Positions 37,629-48,284 are shown, counted from the first letter of the stretch. The stretch: 64,000 bases of DNA from Stutzerimonas stutzeri (GCF_002909485.1 NZ_PPXG01000002.1:434001-498000), one strand, 5' to 3'. A program made the numbers and translations. Notes: generated by a model from the sequence alone, not told the origin.

Positions 37629-38573
37629 ATGCGCGTCTTACCGCTGTATGTGGTGATGGGGGGCTGGCTATCAATGCCGGCCCTTGCTGCTGATGCTGGG
37701 TCCTGGATGGAGCGCCTTGCGATAGCGGAGCAGAAGCAGAGTTATACAGGCACGTTCGTATACGAGCGAAACGGCAGCTTTTCCAGCCATGCTGTATGGC
37801 AGCAGGTTGATGACAGCCGTGTGCAAGAGCGCCTGCTTCAGCTTGATGGGGCCCCCGCAGAGGTTTTATTGGTCGACGGGCATATGCAATGTGCCACTGA
37901 CGATTTGGCCGCGCAGGTTCGCGAGGCCCAGGCCTGGCACGGTCAGCGTCTCGACCCGAAAGCGCTTTCCGAGTGGTATGAGTTTCGTGAGATTGGTGAC
38001 TCTCGTGTGGCTGGTCGCGTTGCAGTTGCAGTCGCAGTAGTTCCGCGGGATCAGCATCGTTACGGCTTCGAACTGCATCTGGATCGAGACACGGCTCTGC
38101 CGCTCAAATCGCTGATGCTCAATGAAAAAGGCCAGCTGTTAGAGCGTTTTCAGTTCACCCATTTCTCAACTGATGCGATCGACGCCTCGCAGTTGAAGCC
38201 TGGCGCTGCCTGCAAACCCCTGTCGGTAACTAAGCGCGAGGCCAACCCGTCCTCCGTTTGGAGGTCAGACTGGTTGCCGGTGGGTTTCAAGCTGCTTGAT
38301 GCCAATGAGCGTCCAAGTCCTGCTTCGTCTGAAACGGTGTCCTGGCTGTCCTATGGTGACGGGCTTGCCAAGTTCTCGGTATTTCTCGAGCCGCTGCGTG
38401 GTGCTTTGGTCGAAGATGCCCGCAGCCAGATGGGGCCGACCGTTGCGGTGTCCAAGCGCATCAGCACTGCTGATGGCGACGTGATGGTCACCGTAGTCGG
38501 GGAGATCCCACTGGGCACAGCTGAGCGGGTAGCGCTTTCCATGCGGGCAGGCGCAGAACAGGCGCAGAAATGA
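37629..38573 (+). CDS. mucB: sigma-E factor regulatory protein MucB (RseB-like)
   Basis: A 314-residue periplasmic protein with a signal peptide ending MPALA-ADAG. It has a lipid-binding LolA-like domain (starting SYTGTFVYERNG) and a C-terminal domain (LSYGDGLAKFSVFLEPL) typical of MucB/RseB. It binds the MucA periplasmic part and protects it from regulated proteolysis until lipid or lipopolysaccharide signals release it. AGGGAGAAAC precedes the ATG; the end overlaps mucC by four bases. Confidence 0.96.
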   Translation: MRVLPLYVVMGGWLSMPALAADAGSWMERLAIAEQKQSYTGTFVYERNGSFSSHAVWQQVDDSRVQERLLQLDGAPAEVLLVDGHMQCATDDLAAQVREAQAWHGQRLDPKALSEWYEFREIGDSRVAGRVAVAVAVVPRDQHRYGFELHLDRDTALPLKSLMLNEKGQLLERFQFTHFSTDAIDASQLKPGAACKPLSVTKREANPSSVWRSDWLPVGFKLLDANERPSPASSETVSWLSYGDGLAKFSVFLEPLRGALVEDARSQMGPTVAVSKRISTADGDVMVTVVGEIPLGTAERVALSMRAGAEQAQK

Positions 38574-39022
38574 TCGAAGAGCCGGGGCGGGTGATTGCGC
38601 TGGAGGAAGGCGCAGTATGGGTCGAAACTCGACGCAAGAGCACCTGCTCCGGTTGCTCCGCTAAAAGCGGCTGCGGCCAAGGGCTGATGGATACGCTCGG
38701 CTTGCGTGAGCGTCGCGGGTTGATTCGAGCGCTTAGCGATCTCCACTTACAAGTTGGTGATTCGGTCATAGTTGGTATCCGTGAGGATGTATTGCTGCGC
38801 GGTGCCGTCCTTGTCTATCTTCTTCCCCTGATCATGCTGATGGCGGCTGCGACAGTTGCCGCCCAGTTTTCGGTGCACGAGCCAATCGTCATTCTGGCTG
38901 GCATCGGCGGGTTCTTCGTTTCCTGGCTGTTCGTGCGTATGCGAAGCCGGAGCACAGCGGGTGACCCGAATCTGCAGCCGGTGGTTTTGCGCGCCATGCT
39001 CGCGGGGCCTGCGAGTCCCTGA
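38570..39022 (+). CDS. mucC: RseC/MucC family membrane protein
   Basis: A 150-residue protein of the RseC/MucC family. An N-terminal cytosolic domain carries the cysteine cluster CSGCSAKSGC near residues 25-36, followed by two membrane helices at about residues 78-120. MucC has a minor modulating role; the relative RseC is linked to SoxR reduction and Rnf. The ATG lies inside the mucB stop. Confidence 0.93.
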   Translation: MIEEPGRVIALEEGAVWVETRRKSTCSGCSAKSGCGQGLMDTLGLRERRGLIRALSDLHLQVGDSVIVGIREDVLLRGAVLVYLLPLIMLMAAATVAAQFSVHEPIVILAGIGGFFVSWLFVRMRSRSTAGDPNLQPVVLRAMLAGPASP

Positions 39023-39058
39023 GCTTTCATATTTTGTTCAGTGGGGAGACTTGTAGTC

Positions 39059-40474
39059 ATGTTCAATCGAAATAGCTGCCTTGCCTTTGTGGCGGGCCTT
39101 GCGTTGCTTGGGCAAGCCATGGTCGCGCAGGCGGCTTTGCCTGATTTCACGCCGTTGGTTGAAAGTGCGTCGCCGGCAGTGGTCAATATCAGTACCAAGC
39201 AGAAGGTGCCCGCTCGTGGCGCCACGTCGCAGATGCCCGAGCTTGAGGGGCTGCCGCCAATCTTTCGTGAATTCTTCGAGCACAGCATCCCGCAAATGCC
39301 GGGTGCGCCGGGGCGGGGGCAGCAGCGTGAAGCGCAATCCCTGGGCTCGGGTTTCATCATTTCCGACGACGGCTATGTGCTGACCAATAATCATGTGGTC
39401 GCCGGGGCTGATGAAATCATTGTCCGCCTACCTGATCGGAGCGAACTCGAAGCGAAGCTGGTTGGTGCCGATCCACGCTCGGATGTCGCCGTCCTCAAAG
39501 TTGAGGGTAAGGGGCTGCCGACTGTGAAGATCGGCCGGTCCGATGAGCTCAAGGCAGGCGAGTGGGTGCTGGCAATTGGATCGCCTTTCGGCTTCGATCA
39601 CACCGTAACCGCAGGTATCGTCAGTGCGACTGGTCGTAGCTTGCCGAACGAGAGCTACGTCCCATTCATTCAAACGGACGTAGCCATTAATCCTGGTAAC
39701 TCGGGTGGGCCGCTGTTCAATCTGAAGGGTGAAGTGGTTGGTATCAACTCGCAGATCTTCACGCGCTCCGGCGGCTTCATGGGGCTTTCATTCGCCATTC
39801 CGATTGATGTGGCGATGGACGTGGCAGATCAGTTGCGTACCGACGGCAAGGTCAGTCGCGGTTGGCTCGGTGTAGTGATTCAGGAAGTGAACAAGGATCT
39901 GGCCGAATCCTTTGGCCTCGAGCGACCTGCCGGTGCGCTGGTCGCTCAGGTGATGGATGGTGGCCCGGCAGCGCGGGGCGGTCTGCGTGTTGGTGATGTG
40001 ATCCTTAGCCTCAACGGTAAACCTATCGTTATGTCGGCGGATCTGCCTCATCTGGTTGGTGCTTTGAAGCCTGGCAGCAAGGCGCGAATGGAAGTGGTGC
40101 GCGACGGTGATCGCAAGACCCTCGATGTGAGTATTGGCGCCATGCCTGAAGAAGGCGAGGCGGTAGCAGCTTCCAGTGGTGGTCAGGAGCGCAGCGACAA
40201 CCGCCTGGGCGTGAAGGTGACCGAGCTGACTGACGAGCAGAAGAAGAGTCTGGATCTGCCTGGCGGGGTTGTGATCACTGAAATACTCAACGGACCTGCG
40301 GCGATGATCGGTCTGCGTCCGGGCGACGTCATCACCCATCTGAACAATCAGGCGATCAATTCGGCTGCGACTTTCGGTCGAGTGGCTGAACAGCTTCCGA
40401 AGAATCGTTCGGTTTCGATGCGGGTGTTGCGTCAGGGCCGTGCAAGCTTTATCACTTTCAAGCTCGCCGAGTAA
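39059..40474 (+). CDS. mucD: periplasmic serine protease MucD (DegP-like)
   Basis: A 471-residue HtrA-class protease. It has a signal peptide (about 24 residues, ending AQA-ALPDF), a chymotrypsin-like domain with catalytic His in TNNHVVAGADEI, Asp in RSDVAVLKVE and Ser in NPGNSGGPLFN, and two PDZ domains after about residue 265. It degrades misfolded periplasmic proteins and restrains AlgU signalling. I chose the ATG at 39059 after GGGGAG; a GTG six codons earlier is the alternative. It ends the operon before a terminator. Confidence 0.96.
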   Translation: MFNRNSCLAFVAGLALLGQAMVAQAALPDFTPLVESASPAVVNISTKQKVPARGATSQMPELEGLPPIFREFFEHSIPQMPGAPGRGQQREAQSLGSGFIISDDGYVLTNNHVVAGADEIIVRLPDRSELEAKLVGADPRSDVAVLKVEGKGLPTVKIGRSDELKAGEWVLAIGSPFGFDHTVTAGIVSATGRSLPNESYVPFIQTDVAINPGNSGGPLFNLKGEVVGINSQIFTRSGGFMGLSFAIPIDVAMDVADQLRTDGKVSRGWLGVVIQEVNKDLAESFGLERPAGALVAQVMDGGPAARGGLRVGDVILSLNGKPIVMSADLPHLVGALKPGSKARMEVVRDGDRKTLDVSIGAMPEEGEAVAASSGGQERSDNRLGVKVTELTDEQKKSLDLPGGVVITEILNGPAAMIGLRPGDVITHLNNQAINSAATFGRVAEQLPKNRSVSMRVLRQGRASFITFKLAE

Positions 40475-40489
40475 GCGTCGGCAAGGGAT

Positions 40490-40520
40490 ATATAGAAGGG
40501 CGGTTTTACCGCCCTTTCTT
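40490..40520 (+). terminator. intrinsic terminator after mucD
   Basis: AAGGGCGGT (40496-40504) pairs perfectly with ACCGCCCTT (40508-40516) and is followed by TTCTTATT. It closes the algU-mucABCD operon. Confidence 0.85.
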
Positions 40521-40662
40521 ATTCTGGCGCCCTGGTGGGCTTCCCTGGTCTTACCGGTCAGCATGCGAACGGCTTGTGCGTGGCACTGGCAGGACTGATC
40601 AGTTACACTTCGCGGCTATTTTCGGCGGGCAATCGGCCCGCGACTTTTCCGAGTGTTGAGCT

Positions 40663-42462
40663 GTGAGTGACCTGAGTCATATCCGCAATTTTTCCATCAT
40701 CGCCCATATCGACCACGGCAAGTCGACTCTGGCCGACCGGTTCATCCAAATGTGCGGCGGCCTGACCGAGCGTGAAATGGAAGCCCAGGTGCTGGATTCG
40801 ATGGATCTTGAGCGCGAGCGTGGCATCACCATCAAGGCCCACAGCGTCACGCTTTATTACCCAGCACGCGACGGTAGAACCTACCAGCTGAACTTCATCG
40901 ACACGCCCGGCCATGTCGACTTCACCTATGAAGTCAGCCGCTCGCTGGCTGCCTGCGAGGGTGCGCTGCTGGTGGTGGACGCCGGCCAGGGCGTCGAGGC
41001 GCAATCGGTTGCCAACTGCTACACGGCGATCGAGCAGGGCCTTGAAGTGATGCCGGTGCTGAACAAGATGGACCTACCGCAGGCAGATCCGGACAGGGTC
41101 AAGGAAGAGATCGAGCACATCATCGGTATCGATGCCACCGATGCCGTCGCCTGCAGTGCCAAGAGCGGCATGGGTGTAGATGAGGTACTCGAACGCCTGG
41201 TAGCAGTCATTCCGCCGCCGACCGGCGACATCGAGGCACCGCTACAGGCGCTGATCATCGACTCCTGGTTCGACAACTACCTGGGTGTCGTCTCGCTGGT
41301 GCGAGTGCGCCATGGTCGTATCAAGAAGGGCGACAAGGTACTAGTAAAGTCCACCGGCAAGATTCACCAAGTGGACAGCGTTGGCGTATTCAACCCCAAG
41401 CACACCGCCACGGTAGACCTCAAGGCCGGTGAAGTGGGCTTCATCATCGCGGGCATCAAGGACATCCTTGGAGCCCCGGTGGGCGACACCCTGACGCTGT
41501 CGAGCACGCCGGACGTTGAAATGCTGCCCGGCTTCAAGCGCGTCAAGCCGCAGGTTTATGCGGGTCTGTTCCCGGTTAGCTCGGATGATTTCGAAGATTT
41601 TCGCGAGGCACTGCAGAAACTCACACTGAACGATGCCGCCTTGCAATACGAGCCGGAGAGCTCCGATGCGCTTGGCTTCGGCTTCCGTATCGGCTTCCTC
41701 GGCATGCTGCACATGGAGATCATTCAGGAGCGCCTGGAGCGCGAATACGACCTGGATCTGATCACTACCGCGCCGACGGTGGTCTACGAGATCGTGCTGA
41801 AGAACGGCGACACCATCTATGTCGACAGCCCGTCCAAGCTTCCGGATGTGTCCTCCATTGAGGACATGCGCGAGCCGATCGTGCGCGCGAACATCCTTGT
41901 GCCGCAGGAGCACCTGGGTAACGTTATTACTCTGTGTATCGAGAAGCGTGGCGTTCAGCGTGACCTGCAGTTCCTCGGGACTCAGGTGCAAGTGCGCTAC
42001 GACCTGCCGATGAGCGAGGTGGTGCTGGACTTTTTCGACCGATTGAAGTCGTGCAGCCGCGGCTACGCCTCGTTGGACTACAGCTTCGAGTGCTTCCAGT
42101 CAGCTAATCTGACGCGCCTGGATATCCTCATCAACGGCGACAAGGTCGACGCGCTGGCGCTGATCGTTCACCGTGACAATGCCCACTACAAGGGCCGCAT
42201 CCTCGTCGAAAAGATGAAGGAATTGATTCCGCGTCAGATGTTCGACGTGGCTATTCAGGCGGCTATCGGCGGTCAGATTGTCGCTCGCAGCACGGTCAAG
42301 GCTTTGCGCAAGAACGTTCTTGCCAAGTGCTACGGTGGCGACGTCAGCCGTAAGCGCAAGCTACTCGAGAAGCAGAAAGCCGGTAAGAAGCGCATGAAGC
42401 AGGTCGGCAACGTCGAAATCCCGCAGGAGGCCTTCCTCGCGGTGTTGAAGGTAGATAGCTGA
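40663..42462 (+). CDS. lepA: elongation factor 4 (LepA)
   Basis: A 599-residue GTPase that acts on the ribosome (back-translocation or initiation support). The G domain has [26 protein letters not shown] and NKMDLPQA. The C-terminal LepA-specific domain is present (such as [22 protein letters not shown]-like run near residue 550). The start is GTG at 40663, giving [10 protein letters not shown]. It begins the lepA-lepB-DUF4845-rnc-era-recO-pdxJ cluster and is followed by lepB after one base. Confidence 0.98.
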   Translation: MSDLSHIRNFSIIAHIDHGKSTLADRFIQMCGGLTEREMEAQVLDSMDLERERGITIKAHSVTLYYPARDGRTYQLNFIDTPGHVDFTYEVSRSLAACEGALLVVDAGQGVEAQSVANCYTAIEQGLEVMPVLNKMDLPQADPDRVKEEIEHIIGIDATDAVACSAKSGMGVDEVLERLVAVIPPPTGDIEAPLQALIIDSWFDNYLGVVSLVRVRHGRIKKGDKVLVKSTGKIHQVDSVGVFNPKHTATVDLKAGEVGFIIAGIKDILGAPVGDTLTLSSTPDVEMLPGFKRVKPQVYAGLFPVSSDDFEDFREALQKLTLNDAALQYEPESSDALGFGFRIGFLGMLHMEIIQERLEREYDLDLITTAPTVVYEIVLKNGDTIYVDSPSKLPDVSSIEDMREPIVRANILVPQEHLGNVITLCIEKRGVQRDLQFLGTQVQVRYDLPMSEVVLDFFDRLKSCSRGYASLDYSFECFQSANLTRLDILINGDKVDALALIVHRDNAHYKGRILVEKMKELIPRQMFDVAIQAAIGGQIVARSTVKALRKNVLAKCYGGDVSRKRKLLEKQKAGKKRMKQVGNVEIPQEAFLAVLKVDS

Positions 42463-42463
42463 T

Positions 42464-43318
42464 ATGTCGATCAATTTCCCGTTGTTGCTGGTTATTGCCG
42501 TAGCGGTCTGCGGCTTGTTGGCTCTAAGCGATTTGTTGTTCTTCGCACCCCGCCGTCGGGCCGCGATCGCCAACTACGAAGGGCGCACAGGGGAAATTGA
42601 CCCATCAACGCTGGAAGCGTTGAACAAGGAACCGGTGCTGATCGAGTACGGCAAGTCGTTCTTTCCGGTTCTAGCCATTGTGCTGGTGCTGCGCTCCTTC
42701 CTCGTCGAACCGTTCCAGATTCCATCCGGTTCAATGATTCCCACGCTCGAAGTAGGCGACTTCATCCTGGTGAACAAATTCGCTTACGGCATTCGTTTGC
42801 CTGTGGTGGATACCAAGATTATTGAAGTCAGCGACCCGAAGCGTGGCGACGTCATGGTTTTCCGCTATCCCAATCAACCGAGCATCAACTACATCAAGCG
42901 GGTCGTTGGTTTGCCAGGTGATATCGTGCGCTATAGCAGGGATCGGCGGCTGTACGTCAACGATCAGCCGGTCGCCGAAACCCTGGTCGGCGAGGAGCCG
43001 GGCAGCCTGGGCAGCGCCGTGCTGTATCGGGAGAAGCTGGGCGAGATGGAGCACTTGATCCGCAAGGAGATGGGGCGCTACCGCATCGAGCCGAGCCGGC
43101 AATGGGTCGTACCGGCAGAGCACTACTTCATGATGGGTGACAACCGCGACAACTCCAACGACAGTCGTTACTGGCAGGATGAGTCGATACCCGCCGAGCT
43201 CTCGGGTATGGTTCCTGACCGCAATATTGTAGGCAAGGCTTTCGCTGTCTGGATGAGTTGGCCTGATCCCAAGCTCGGCAACCTGCCAAATTTCTCCCGA
43301 GTGGGCCTGATTCACTGA
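42464..43318 (+). CDS. lepB: signal peptidase I
   Basis: A 284-residue inner-membrane peptidase that removes signal peptides. It has two N-terminal membrane segments (about residues 3-25 and 62-80). The Ser-Lys dyad is S90 in IPSGSMIPTL and K145 in YIKRVVGLPGD; GDNRDNSNDSRYW is the third signature. It lies one base after lepA, and lepA-lepB pairing is classical. Confidence 0.98.
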   Translation: MSINFPLLLVIAVAVCGLLALSDLLFFAPRRRAAIANYEGRTGEIDPSTLEALNKEPVLIEYGKSFFPVLAIVLVLRSFLVEPFQIPSGSMIPTLEVGDFILVNKFAYGIRLPVVDTKIIEVSDPKRGDVMVFRYPNQPSINYIKRVVGLPGDIVRYSRDRRLYVNDQPVAETLVGEEPGSLGSAVLYREKLGEMEHLIRKEMGRYRIEPSRQWVVPAEHYFMMGDNRDNSNDSRYWQDESIPAELSGMVPDRNIVGKAFAVWMSWPDPKLGNLPNFSRVGLIH

Positions 43319-43410
43319 AAGCTGTGAATTGCGGCCCCTGTTGATTGACGCAGGGTCGCTATATTTGGGCTGCCCCGATCGGCGGGTATCGTAACGACAT
43401 AGAGGTCGAC

Positions 43411-43788
43411 ATGAGTTTTGCGCGTTCGCAAAAAGGGCTGTCCATGCTTAGCTGGATCATGGTCCTGGCGGTTGTGGCTTTTGTGGCCAGTACTGGGTTC
43501 AAGATGTTCCCGCATTATTTTGATTACATGTCCATGGACAAAATCATCCAATCCGTGGAAACCGACGAAGCGCTAGATATCCGAAGCGTCGGGGAGTTCT
43601 ATAGTCATGTCAGCAAGGGGATGCAGGTCAACGGCATCCAGGACATCGACCTGAAGGATGCGCTGAAGGTCGAGATCCAGAACAACGAATTCAGAGCGCA
43701 TCTGAAATACGAAAAACGCGAGCCGCTGATCCGCAATCTCGATCTGGTGGCGAACTTCGACAAAGAATATCGCCTAAGGATGCCGTGA
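43411..43788 (+). CDS. DUF4845 domain protein
   Basis: A 125-residue protein with one N-terminal membrane helix (about residues 12-32) and a small C-terminal domain, the DUF4845 family found between lepB and rnc in pseudomonads. No biochemical role is known. I chose the ATG at 43411 after AGAGGTCGAC; open codons upstream are poor. Its end overlaps the rnc start by four bases, so it is coupled with the RNase III gene. Confidence 0.88.
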   Translation: MSFARSQKGLSMLSWIMVLAVVAFVASTGFKMFPHYFDYMSMDKIIQSVETDEALDIRSVGEFYSHVSKGMQVNGIQDIDLKDALKVEIQNNEFRAHLKYEKREPLIRNLDLVANFDKEYRLRMP

Positions 43789-44474
43789 GCACTTCGTTAG
43801 CCCGTCTCGAGCGCAGGCTCGGTTATCAATTCAAGGACCAGGAGCTCATGCTCCTGGCTCTGACCCATCGAAGCTTTGCCGGACGCAATAATGAGCGTCT
43901 GGAATTTCTTGGCGACGCCATCCTCAATTTTGTCGCCGGTGAAGCGCTGTTCAATCACTTTCCGCAGGCCCGTGAAGGGCAGCTGTCGCGTCTGCGCGCT
44001 CGGCTGGTCAAGGGCGAGACGCTGGCGGTGCTGGCGCGTGGATTCGAGCTCGGCGACTATCTACGCCTGGGCTCTGGTGAACTCAAGAGTGGCGGATTTC
44101 GCCGCGAGTCGATTCTGGCGGACACCCTTGAGGCACTGATTGGTGCCATTTATCTGGATGCCGGTATGGACGTTGCGCGCGAGCGGGTCGTCGCCTGGCT
44201 CGCCAACGAGTTGCAGGGGCTGACCCTGGTCGATACCAACAAGGATCCCAAGACGCGGCTGCAGGAGTTCCTGCAGTCGCGCGCCTGTGATCTGCCGCGC
44301 TACGAGGTGGTGGATATTCAAGGCGAACCGCATTGCCGCACGTTCTTCGTCGAATGTCAGGTGGCGTTGCTCAATGATAAAACCCATGGGCAGGGCGCCA
44401 GCCGCCGTATTGCCGAACAGGTTGCCGCGGCAGCTGCATTGATCGCCTTGGGCGTGGAGAATGGACATGACTGA
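43785..44474 (+). CDS. rnc: ribonuclease III
   Basis: A 229-residue double-stranded RNA endonuclease. The catalytic signature is [15 protein letters not shown], with a second acidic site in [16 protein letters not shown] dsRNA-binding domain lies at about residues 155-225. The GTG at 43785 overlaps the DUF4845 stop. It processes rRNA precursors and regulates mRNAs, and is followed by era. Confidence 0.97.
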   Translation: MSTSLARLERRLGYQFKDQELMLLALTHRSFAGRNNERLEFLGDAILNFVAGEALFNHFPQAREGQLSRLRARLVKGETLAVLARGFELGDYLRLGSGELKSGGFRRESILADTLEALIGAIYLDAGMDVARERVVAWLANELQGLTLVDTNKDPKTRLQEFLQSRACDLPRYEVVDIQGEPHCRTFFVECQVALLNDKTHGQGASRRIAEQVAAAAALIALGVENGHD

Positions 44475-45378
44475 CGAACAGCTACAGCCCGAGAGTGTCA
44501 GCCGCTGCGGTTACGTCGCGATTGTTGGTCGGCCGAACGTCGGCAAGTCCACTCTGCTCAATCACATTCTCGGCCAGAAACTCGCAATCACCTCGCGCAA
44601 GCCGCAGACCACTCGCCACAACATGCTCGGCATCAAGACCGAGGGTAGTGTGCAGGCGGTCTATGTCGACACGCCCGGACTGCACAAGAACGGCGAGACC
44701 GCGCTCAACCGCTACATGAACCGCACCGCGGCCTCGGCGCTGAAGGACGTCGACGTGGTGATCTTCGTTGTCGACCGCACGCGCTGGACCGACGAAGACC
44801 AGGCCGTGCTTGAGCGCGTACAGTACGTCACCGGGCCGCTGATCATCGCAGTCAACAAGACCGACCGGGTCGAAGATAAGGCCGACCTGCTGCCGCATCT
44901 GCGCTGGTTGGCCGAGCAACTGCCGAACGCCGAGATCGTGCCGATTTCCGCACAACACGGACAAAACCTCGAAACGCTGGAAAAGCTGGTGGCTGACCGT
45001 TTACCGGAGAGCGAGCACTTCTTCCCGGAAGACCAGATTACCGATCGCAGCAGCCGCTTCCTCGCCGCTGAGCTGGTCCGCGAAAAAATCATGCGTCAGC
45101 TCGGCGCCGAAGTGCCTTACCAGATCACCGTGGAGATCGAGGACTTCAAGCAGGAAGGCCGTGTGCTGCACATCCATGCGCTCATTCTGGTTGAACGCGA
45201 TGGCCAGAAGAAGATCATCATTGGCGACAAAGGCGAGCGCATCAAACGTATCGGCCAGGAAGCACGCAAGGATATGGAGGTGTTGTTCGACTCCAAGGTC
45301 ATGCTCCACCTGTGGGTCAAGGTGAAGGGTGGCTGGTCCGACGATGAGCGTGCGCTGCATTCGCTGGGCTACCAGTAA
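44467..45378 (+). CDS. era: GTPase Era
   Basis: A 303-residue GTPase that binds 16S rRNA 3' end and helps 30S maturation. The G domain has [27 protein letters not shown] and NKTD, and the C-terminal KH domain covers about residues 205-290 (with [21 protein letters not shown] split by a linker). I chose the ATG at 44467 because GGAGA lies six bases upstream; an ATG at 44461 abuts this site. It overlaps rnc by eight bases. Confidence 0.97.
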   Translation: MTDEQLQPESVSRCGYVAIVGRPNVGKSTLLNHILGQKLAITSRKPQTTRHNMLGIKTEGSVQAVYVDTPGLHKNGETALNRYMNRTAASALKDVDVVIFVVDRTRWTDEDQAVLERVQYVTGPLIIAVNKTDRVEDKADLLPHLRWLAEQLPNAEIVPISAQHGQNLETLEKLVADRLPESEHFFPEDQITDRSSRFLAAELVREKIMRQLGAEVPYQITVEIEDFKQEGRVLHIHALILVERDGQKKIIIGDKGERIKRIGQEARKDMEVLFDSKVMLHLWVKVKGGWSDDERALHSLGYQ

Positions 45379-45426
45379 GCGCCGACCCGCAATCAATGGT
45401 GCGCATCGCGCACCTTCTGGCCTGAC

Positions 45427-46116
45427 ATGCACCAGCCTGCTTTCGTTCTGCACAGTCGTCCCTATAAGGAAAGCAGCGCGCTGGTCGACCTGTTCACGCC
45501 TCAGGGGCGTCTGCGCGCTGTCATGCGGGCGGCGCGCGGCAAGGCTGGAAGTCTGATCCGTCCCTTTGTGTCCTTGGAAGTGGAGCTGCGCGGCAAGTCT
45601 GAGCTGAAGACCGTTGCACGCCTCGAAAGCGCCGGGCCATCGTATTGGCTGAATGGCCAGGCGCTATTCAGTGGCATGTACTTGAACGAATTGCTGATCC
45701 GCCTGCTGCCTGCCGAAGACGCGCACCCTGCGTTGTTCGACCATTACGTCGCTACACTACCAGCCCTGGCTGCACATCGGCCTTTGGAGCCGCTGTTGCG
45801 AGCCTTCGAATGGCGGCTGCTCAGCGAGTTGGGCTATGGTTTCGCCCTTGATGTGGATCTTGCCGGCCAGCCCATCGACCCGCAGCGGTTGTATCACCTG
45901 CTGCCCGATGCTGGCTTCGAGTCGGTCGAGACGTTCCAGCCTGGGCTGTTCAATGGCGCCGAGCTGCTGGCCATGGCCGAGGCAGACTGGCAGGTGCCGG
46001 GGGCGCTCGCCGCAGCCAAGCGGCTGATGCGCCAGGCCCTGGCACCTCATCTGGGCGGTCGACCGCTGGTCAGCCGCGAACTGTTCATGAATCTGAAGGA
46101 GCCCCCGCGTGACTGA
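45427..46116 (+). CDS. recO: DNA repair protein RecO
   Basis: A 229-residue protein of the RecFOR pathway that loads RecA on SSB-coated DNA. The N-terminal OB-fold contains [20 protein letters not shown], typical of RecO. The C-terminal helical domain follows; the usual zinc-binding cysteine set is not apparent, as in many gammaproteobacterial RecO. No strong ribosome site precedes the ATG. It overlaps pdxJ by eight bases. Confidence 0.95.
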   Translation: MHQPAFVLHSRPYKESSALVDLFTPQGRLRAVMRAARGKAGSLIRPFVSLEVELRGKSELKTVARLESAGPSYWLNGQALFSGMYLNELLIRLLPAEDAHPALFDHYVATLPALAAHRPLEPLLRAFEWRLLSELGYGFALDVDLAGQPIDPQRLYHLLPDAGFESVETFQPGLFNGAELLAMAEADWQVPGALAAAKRLMRQALAPHLGGRPLVSRELFMNLKEPPRD

Positions 46117-46855
46117 AGCCAATCGAATTCTGCTCGGCGTCAATGTCGACCATGTCGCTACCCTGCGTCAGGCCCGCGGCACCCGCTATCCGGACCCGGT
46201 CAAGGCCGCGCTGGATGCAGAAGAGGCCGGTGCGGACGGTATCACCGTGCACCTGCGCGAAGATCGTCGGCATATCCAGGAACGCGATGTGCTGATGATG
46301 AAGGATGCCCTGCAGACGCGGATGAACTTCGAGATGGGCGTCACCGAGGCGATGCTCGCATTTGCCGAACAATTGTGCCCGGAACATGTCTGCCTGGTCC
46401 CCGAAACGCGTCAGGAACTGACTACCGAGGGTGGTCTGGATGTGGCCGGGCAGGAGGCGCGTATTCGCGAAGCCGTCGAGCGTCTGCGCCACTGCGGAGC
46501 AGAAGTGTCACTGTTCATCGACGCCGACCCGCGTCAGATCGAGGCAGCGGCGCGGGTCGGTGCGCCTGCCATCGAGCTGCACACCGGGCGCTATGCAGAT
46601 GCCCACAGCGTGGCTGAGCGGGCCTGCGAGCTGGCTCGCATTCGCGACGGCGTCGAAGCCGGCCTGAGCCACGGGTTGATCGTCAACGCCGGGCATGGCC
46701 TGCATTACCACAACGCCGAGGCCATCGCCGCCATTCGCGGTGTCAATGAGCTGAATATCGGCCACGCCATTGTTGCCCACGCGCTGTTCGTCGGCTTCAA
46801 GCAGGCAGTCAAGGAAATGAAGCATCTGATCCTGAGCGCGGCAGCTCGGGGCTGA
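46109..46855 (+). CDS. pdxJ: pyridoxine 5'-phosphate synthase
   Basis: A 248-residue TIM-barrel enzyme that makes pyridoxine phosphate from deoxyxylulose phosphate and aminoacetone phosphate. Motifs: [29 protein letters not shown], and [12 protein letters not shown] near the end. The probable GTG at 46109 follows AAGGAGCCCCCGC. Last gene of the lepA cluster; a REP-like palindrome rich stretch follows. Confidence 0.97.
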   Translation: MTEANRILLGVNVDHVATLRQARGTRYPDPVKAALDAEEAGADGITVHLREDRRHIQERDVLMMKDALQTRMNFEMGVTEAMLAFAEQLCPEHVCLVPETRQELTTEGGLDVAGQEARIREAVERLRHCGAEVSLFIDADPRQIEAAARVGAPAIELHTGRYADAHSVAERACELARIRDGVEAGLSHGLIVNAGHGLHYHNAEAIAAIRGVNELNIGHAIVAHALFVGFKQAVKEMKHLILSAAARG

Positions 46856-46999
46856 AGCGCGTAGAGCAACCCGCGATGGCGCGCCGGCGGACAAGCATTG
46901 CAATGCCCAGCCGGTGTGGAGGCGTCATTCGCGGGCAAGCTAGCTCTCGGGGCAGTGCGGAGCCGCGCTCGCCTTACACTCTAGAACGCTGCAAGGCCC

Positions 47000-47206
47000 T
47001 CAGCGGCGGAACAGGTTGACCAGCACTGTTAGCAGAACGCTGAGGACTACCATCGAGGTTATTGGGATAAAGACCCGGCTGCGTTCGGACTCGATGCGAA
47101 TGTCGCCGGGCAGCCGGCCGAGCCAGTTCAACAGCCAGGGAAAGTAGTGCCACGTGACGCCGAGCAGGAGTAGTGCCGCGCCCGCGATGATCATCCAGCG
47201 TGCCAT
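47000..47206 (-). CDS. DUF2905 family small membrane protein
   Basis: A 68-residue protein with two membrane helices (about residues 3-22 and 46-66) and the connecting motif WLGRLPGDIRIE, which marks DUF2905. Its function is unknown. It starts at 47206 with GAGGAGATGAA before the ATG, and this start overlaps the end of the LysR gene by 16 bases, so translation is probably coupled. A longer frame in the same phase lies in the LysR gene and is not supported. Confidence 0.87.
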   Translation of the reverse strand: MARWMIIAGAALLLLGVTWHYFPWLLNWLGRLPGDIRIESERSRVFIPITSMVVLSVLLTVLVNLFRR

Positions 47207-48147
47207 TTCATCTCCTCGCTTGGCTCGGTTCGACGGCCGCCTCGCAGCTGACGATATTCGACGAAGGCGGCGATCACCTGTTCTGCCAGTATGTCCACCG
47301 CTTCGCTGCGATTGCTTCCGCGTAGCAGGTTGATTCGATAGTCCCCAAGCTGGGGTAGTCCGTATTGCCCATCCAGACACTGTAGGGGAGGGCGTAGCAG
47401 GCTCGCCGGGTAGGGCGCGATTGCGAGGTCGGCGATCATCGCCGCTTCTTGGCCGGAGGTCTGCTCGCTCGAATAGGCAACGCGGTAATGGCGACCGATA
47501 CGATCGAGTGCATCCAGTGCTTGCCTCCTCCAGGCACAATCGGGACTGGCCAGGGCCAGTGGCAGCGGCGAGCGCAGCGCCGCAATCCCACCGCTGCGTC
47601 CCGCCCAGACCAGGGGTTCACTATGGACCGGTTCACCCCGCGAGTCGTCCTGTCCGAGATTGCCGATGGTGACCAGAGCCAGGTCCAGCTCGCCTGCGTC
47701 GATGCGCTCGATCATGTCAATGCTGCGGGCGACCGAGACGTCCACTTCGACGCCAGGGTGGCTGCGTGCGAACAGCGCCAGCAGGCCGGGCATGATGCGA
47801 GTGCCGACATCCGCCGGGGTGCCGAAGCGTACGCGGCCCTGCAGCGTAGGCTGGCGGAATTGGGCGACCGCTTCCTCGTTGAGCCTGAGCAGGCGCCGCG
47901 CATAGCCGAGCAACGTTTCGCCCGCGGGAGTCAGGCGCACCTGCCTGGCCTCACGAACGAACAACGAGTGCCCCAGGGTTTCTTCGAGACGCTTGATCTG
48001 CATGCTGACTGCCGAGGTGCTGCGATAGATCTGCCCGGCTGCACGGGTGAAGCTGCCACTTTCAGCGATGGCAACGAAGGTGCGCAGGACGTCACTTTCC
48101 AGCAGCGGCGTGGCGCTGGCAGGCGTTTGCCCGACTGACTCGGTCAT
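47191..48147 (-). CDS. LysR family transcriptional regulator
   Basis: A 318-residue regulator. The winged helix-turn-helix is at about residues 18-77 (VLRTFVAIAESGSFTRAAG, then STSAVSMQIKRLEETLG and ARQVRLTPAG). The rest is a periplasmic-binding-like effector domain. Effector and targets cannot be told. Two palindromes lie in its promoter region, divergent from a DUF1127-like gene. Overlap with the DUF2905 gene suggests a two-gene unit. Confidence 0.9.
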   Translation of the reverse strand: MTESVGQTPASATPLLESDVLRTFVAIAESGSFTRAAGQIYRSTSAVSMQIKRLEETLGHSLFVREARQVRLTPAGETLLGYARRLLRLNEEAVAQFRQPTLQGRVRFGTPADVGTRIMPGLLALFARSHPGVEVDVSVARSIDMIERIDAGELDLALVTIGNLGQDDSRGEPVHSEPLVWAGRSGGIAALRSPLPLALASPDCAWRRQALDALDRIGRHYRVAYSSEQTSGQEAAMIADLAIAPYPASLLRPPLQCLDGQYGLPQLGDYRINLLRGSNRSEAVDILAEQVIAAFVEYRQLRGGRRTEPSEEMKWHAG

Positions 48148-48157
48148 ATGGGTAGCC

Positions 48158-48206
48158 TTCAGTATTTCTGAACACAGGCTTTCATATTAGTCGTTTGTTT
48201 GAACGA
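48158..48206. promoter_or_regulatory. two palindromes in the LysR-DUF1127-like divergent region
   Basis: TTCAG-N5-CTGAA (48158-48172) has the LysR-type T-N11-A form and lies 11 bases before the LysR start. TCGTT-N6-AACGA (48191-48206) is a second dyad. They are candidates for LysR binding and autoregulation. Confidence 0.5.
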
Positions 48207-48284
48207 TCAACCCCCGCTCATCCTGTCGTTAACCGGTGGCGCCACAACCAGTGAGCTGTCGCCATTAGCGAAGCGGAGGTGAGT

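Noticed and set aside
43329-43365. Promoter before the DUF4845 gene
   Set aside because: TTGATT and TATATT are only 13 bases apart, and TTGCGG is 25 bases from TATATT; neither spacing fits sigma-70.
46856-46999. Small gene or RNA after pdxJ
   Set aside because: Only palindromic REP-like pieces (such as TTCGCGGGCAAGC) are seen; no open frame with a ribosome site and no terminator with a T run.
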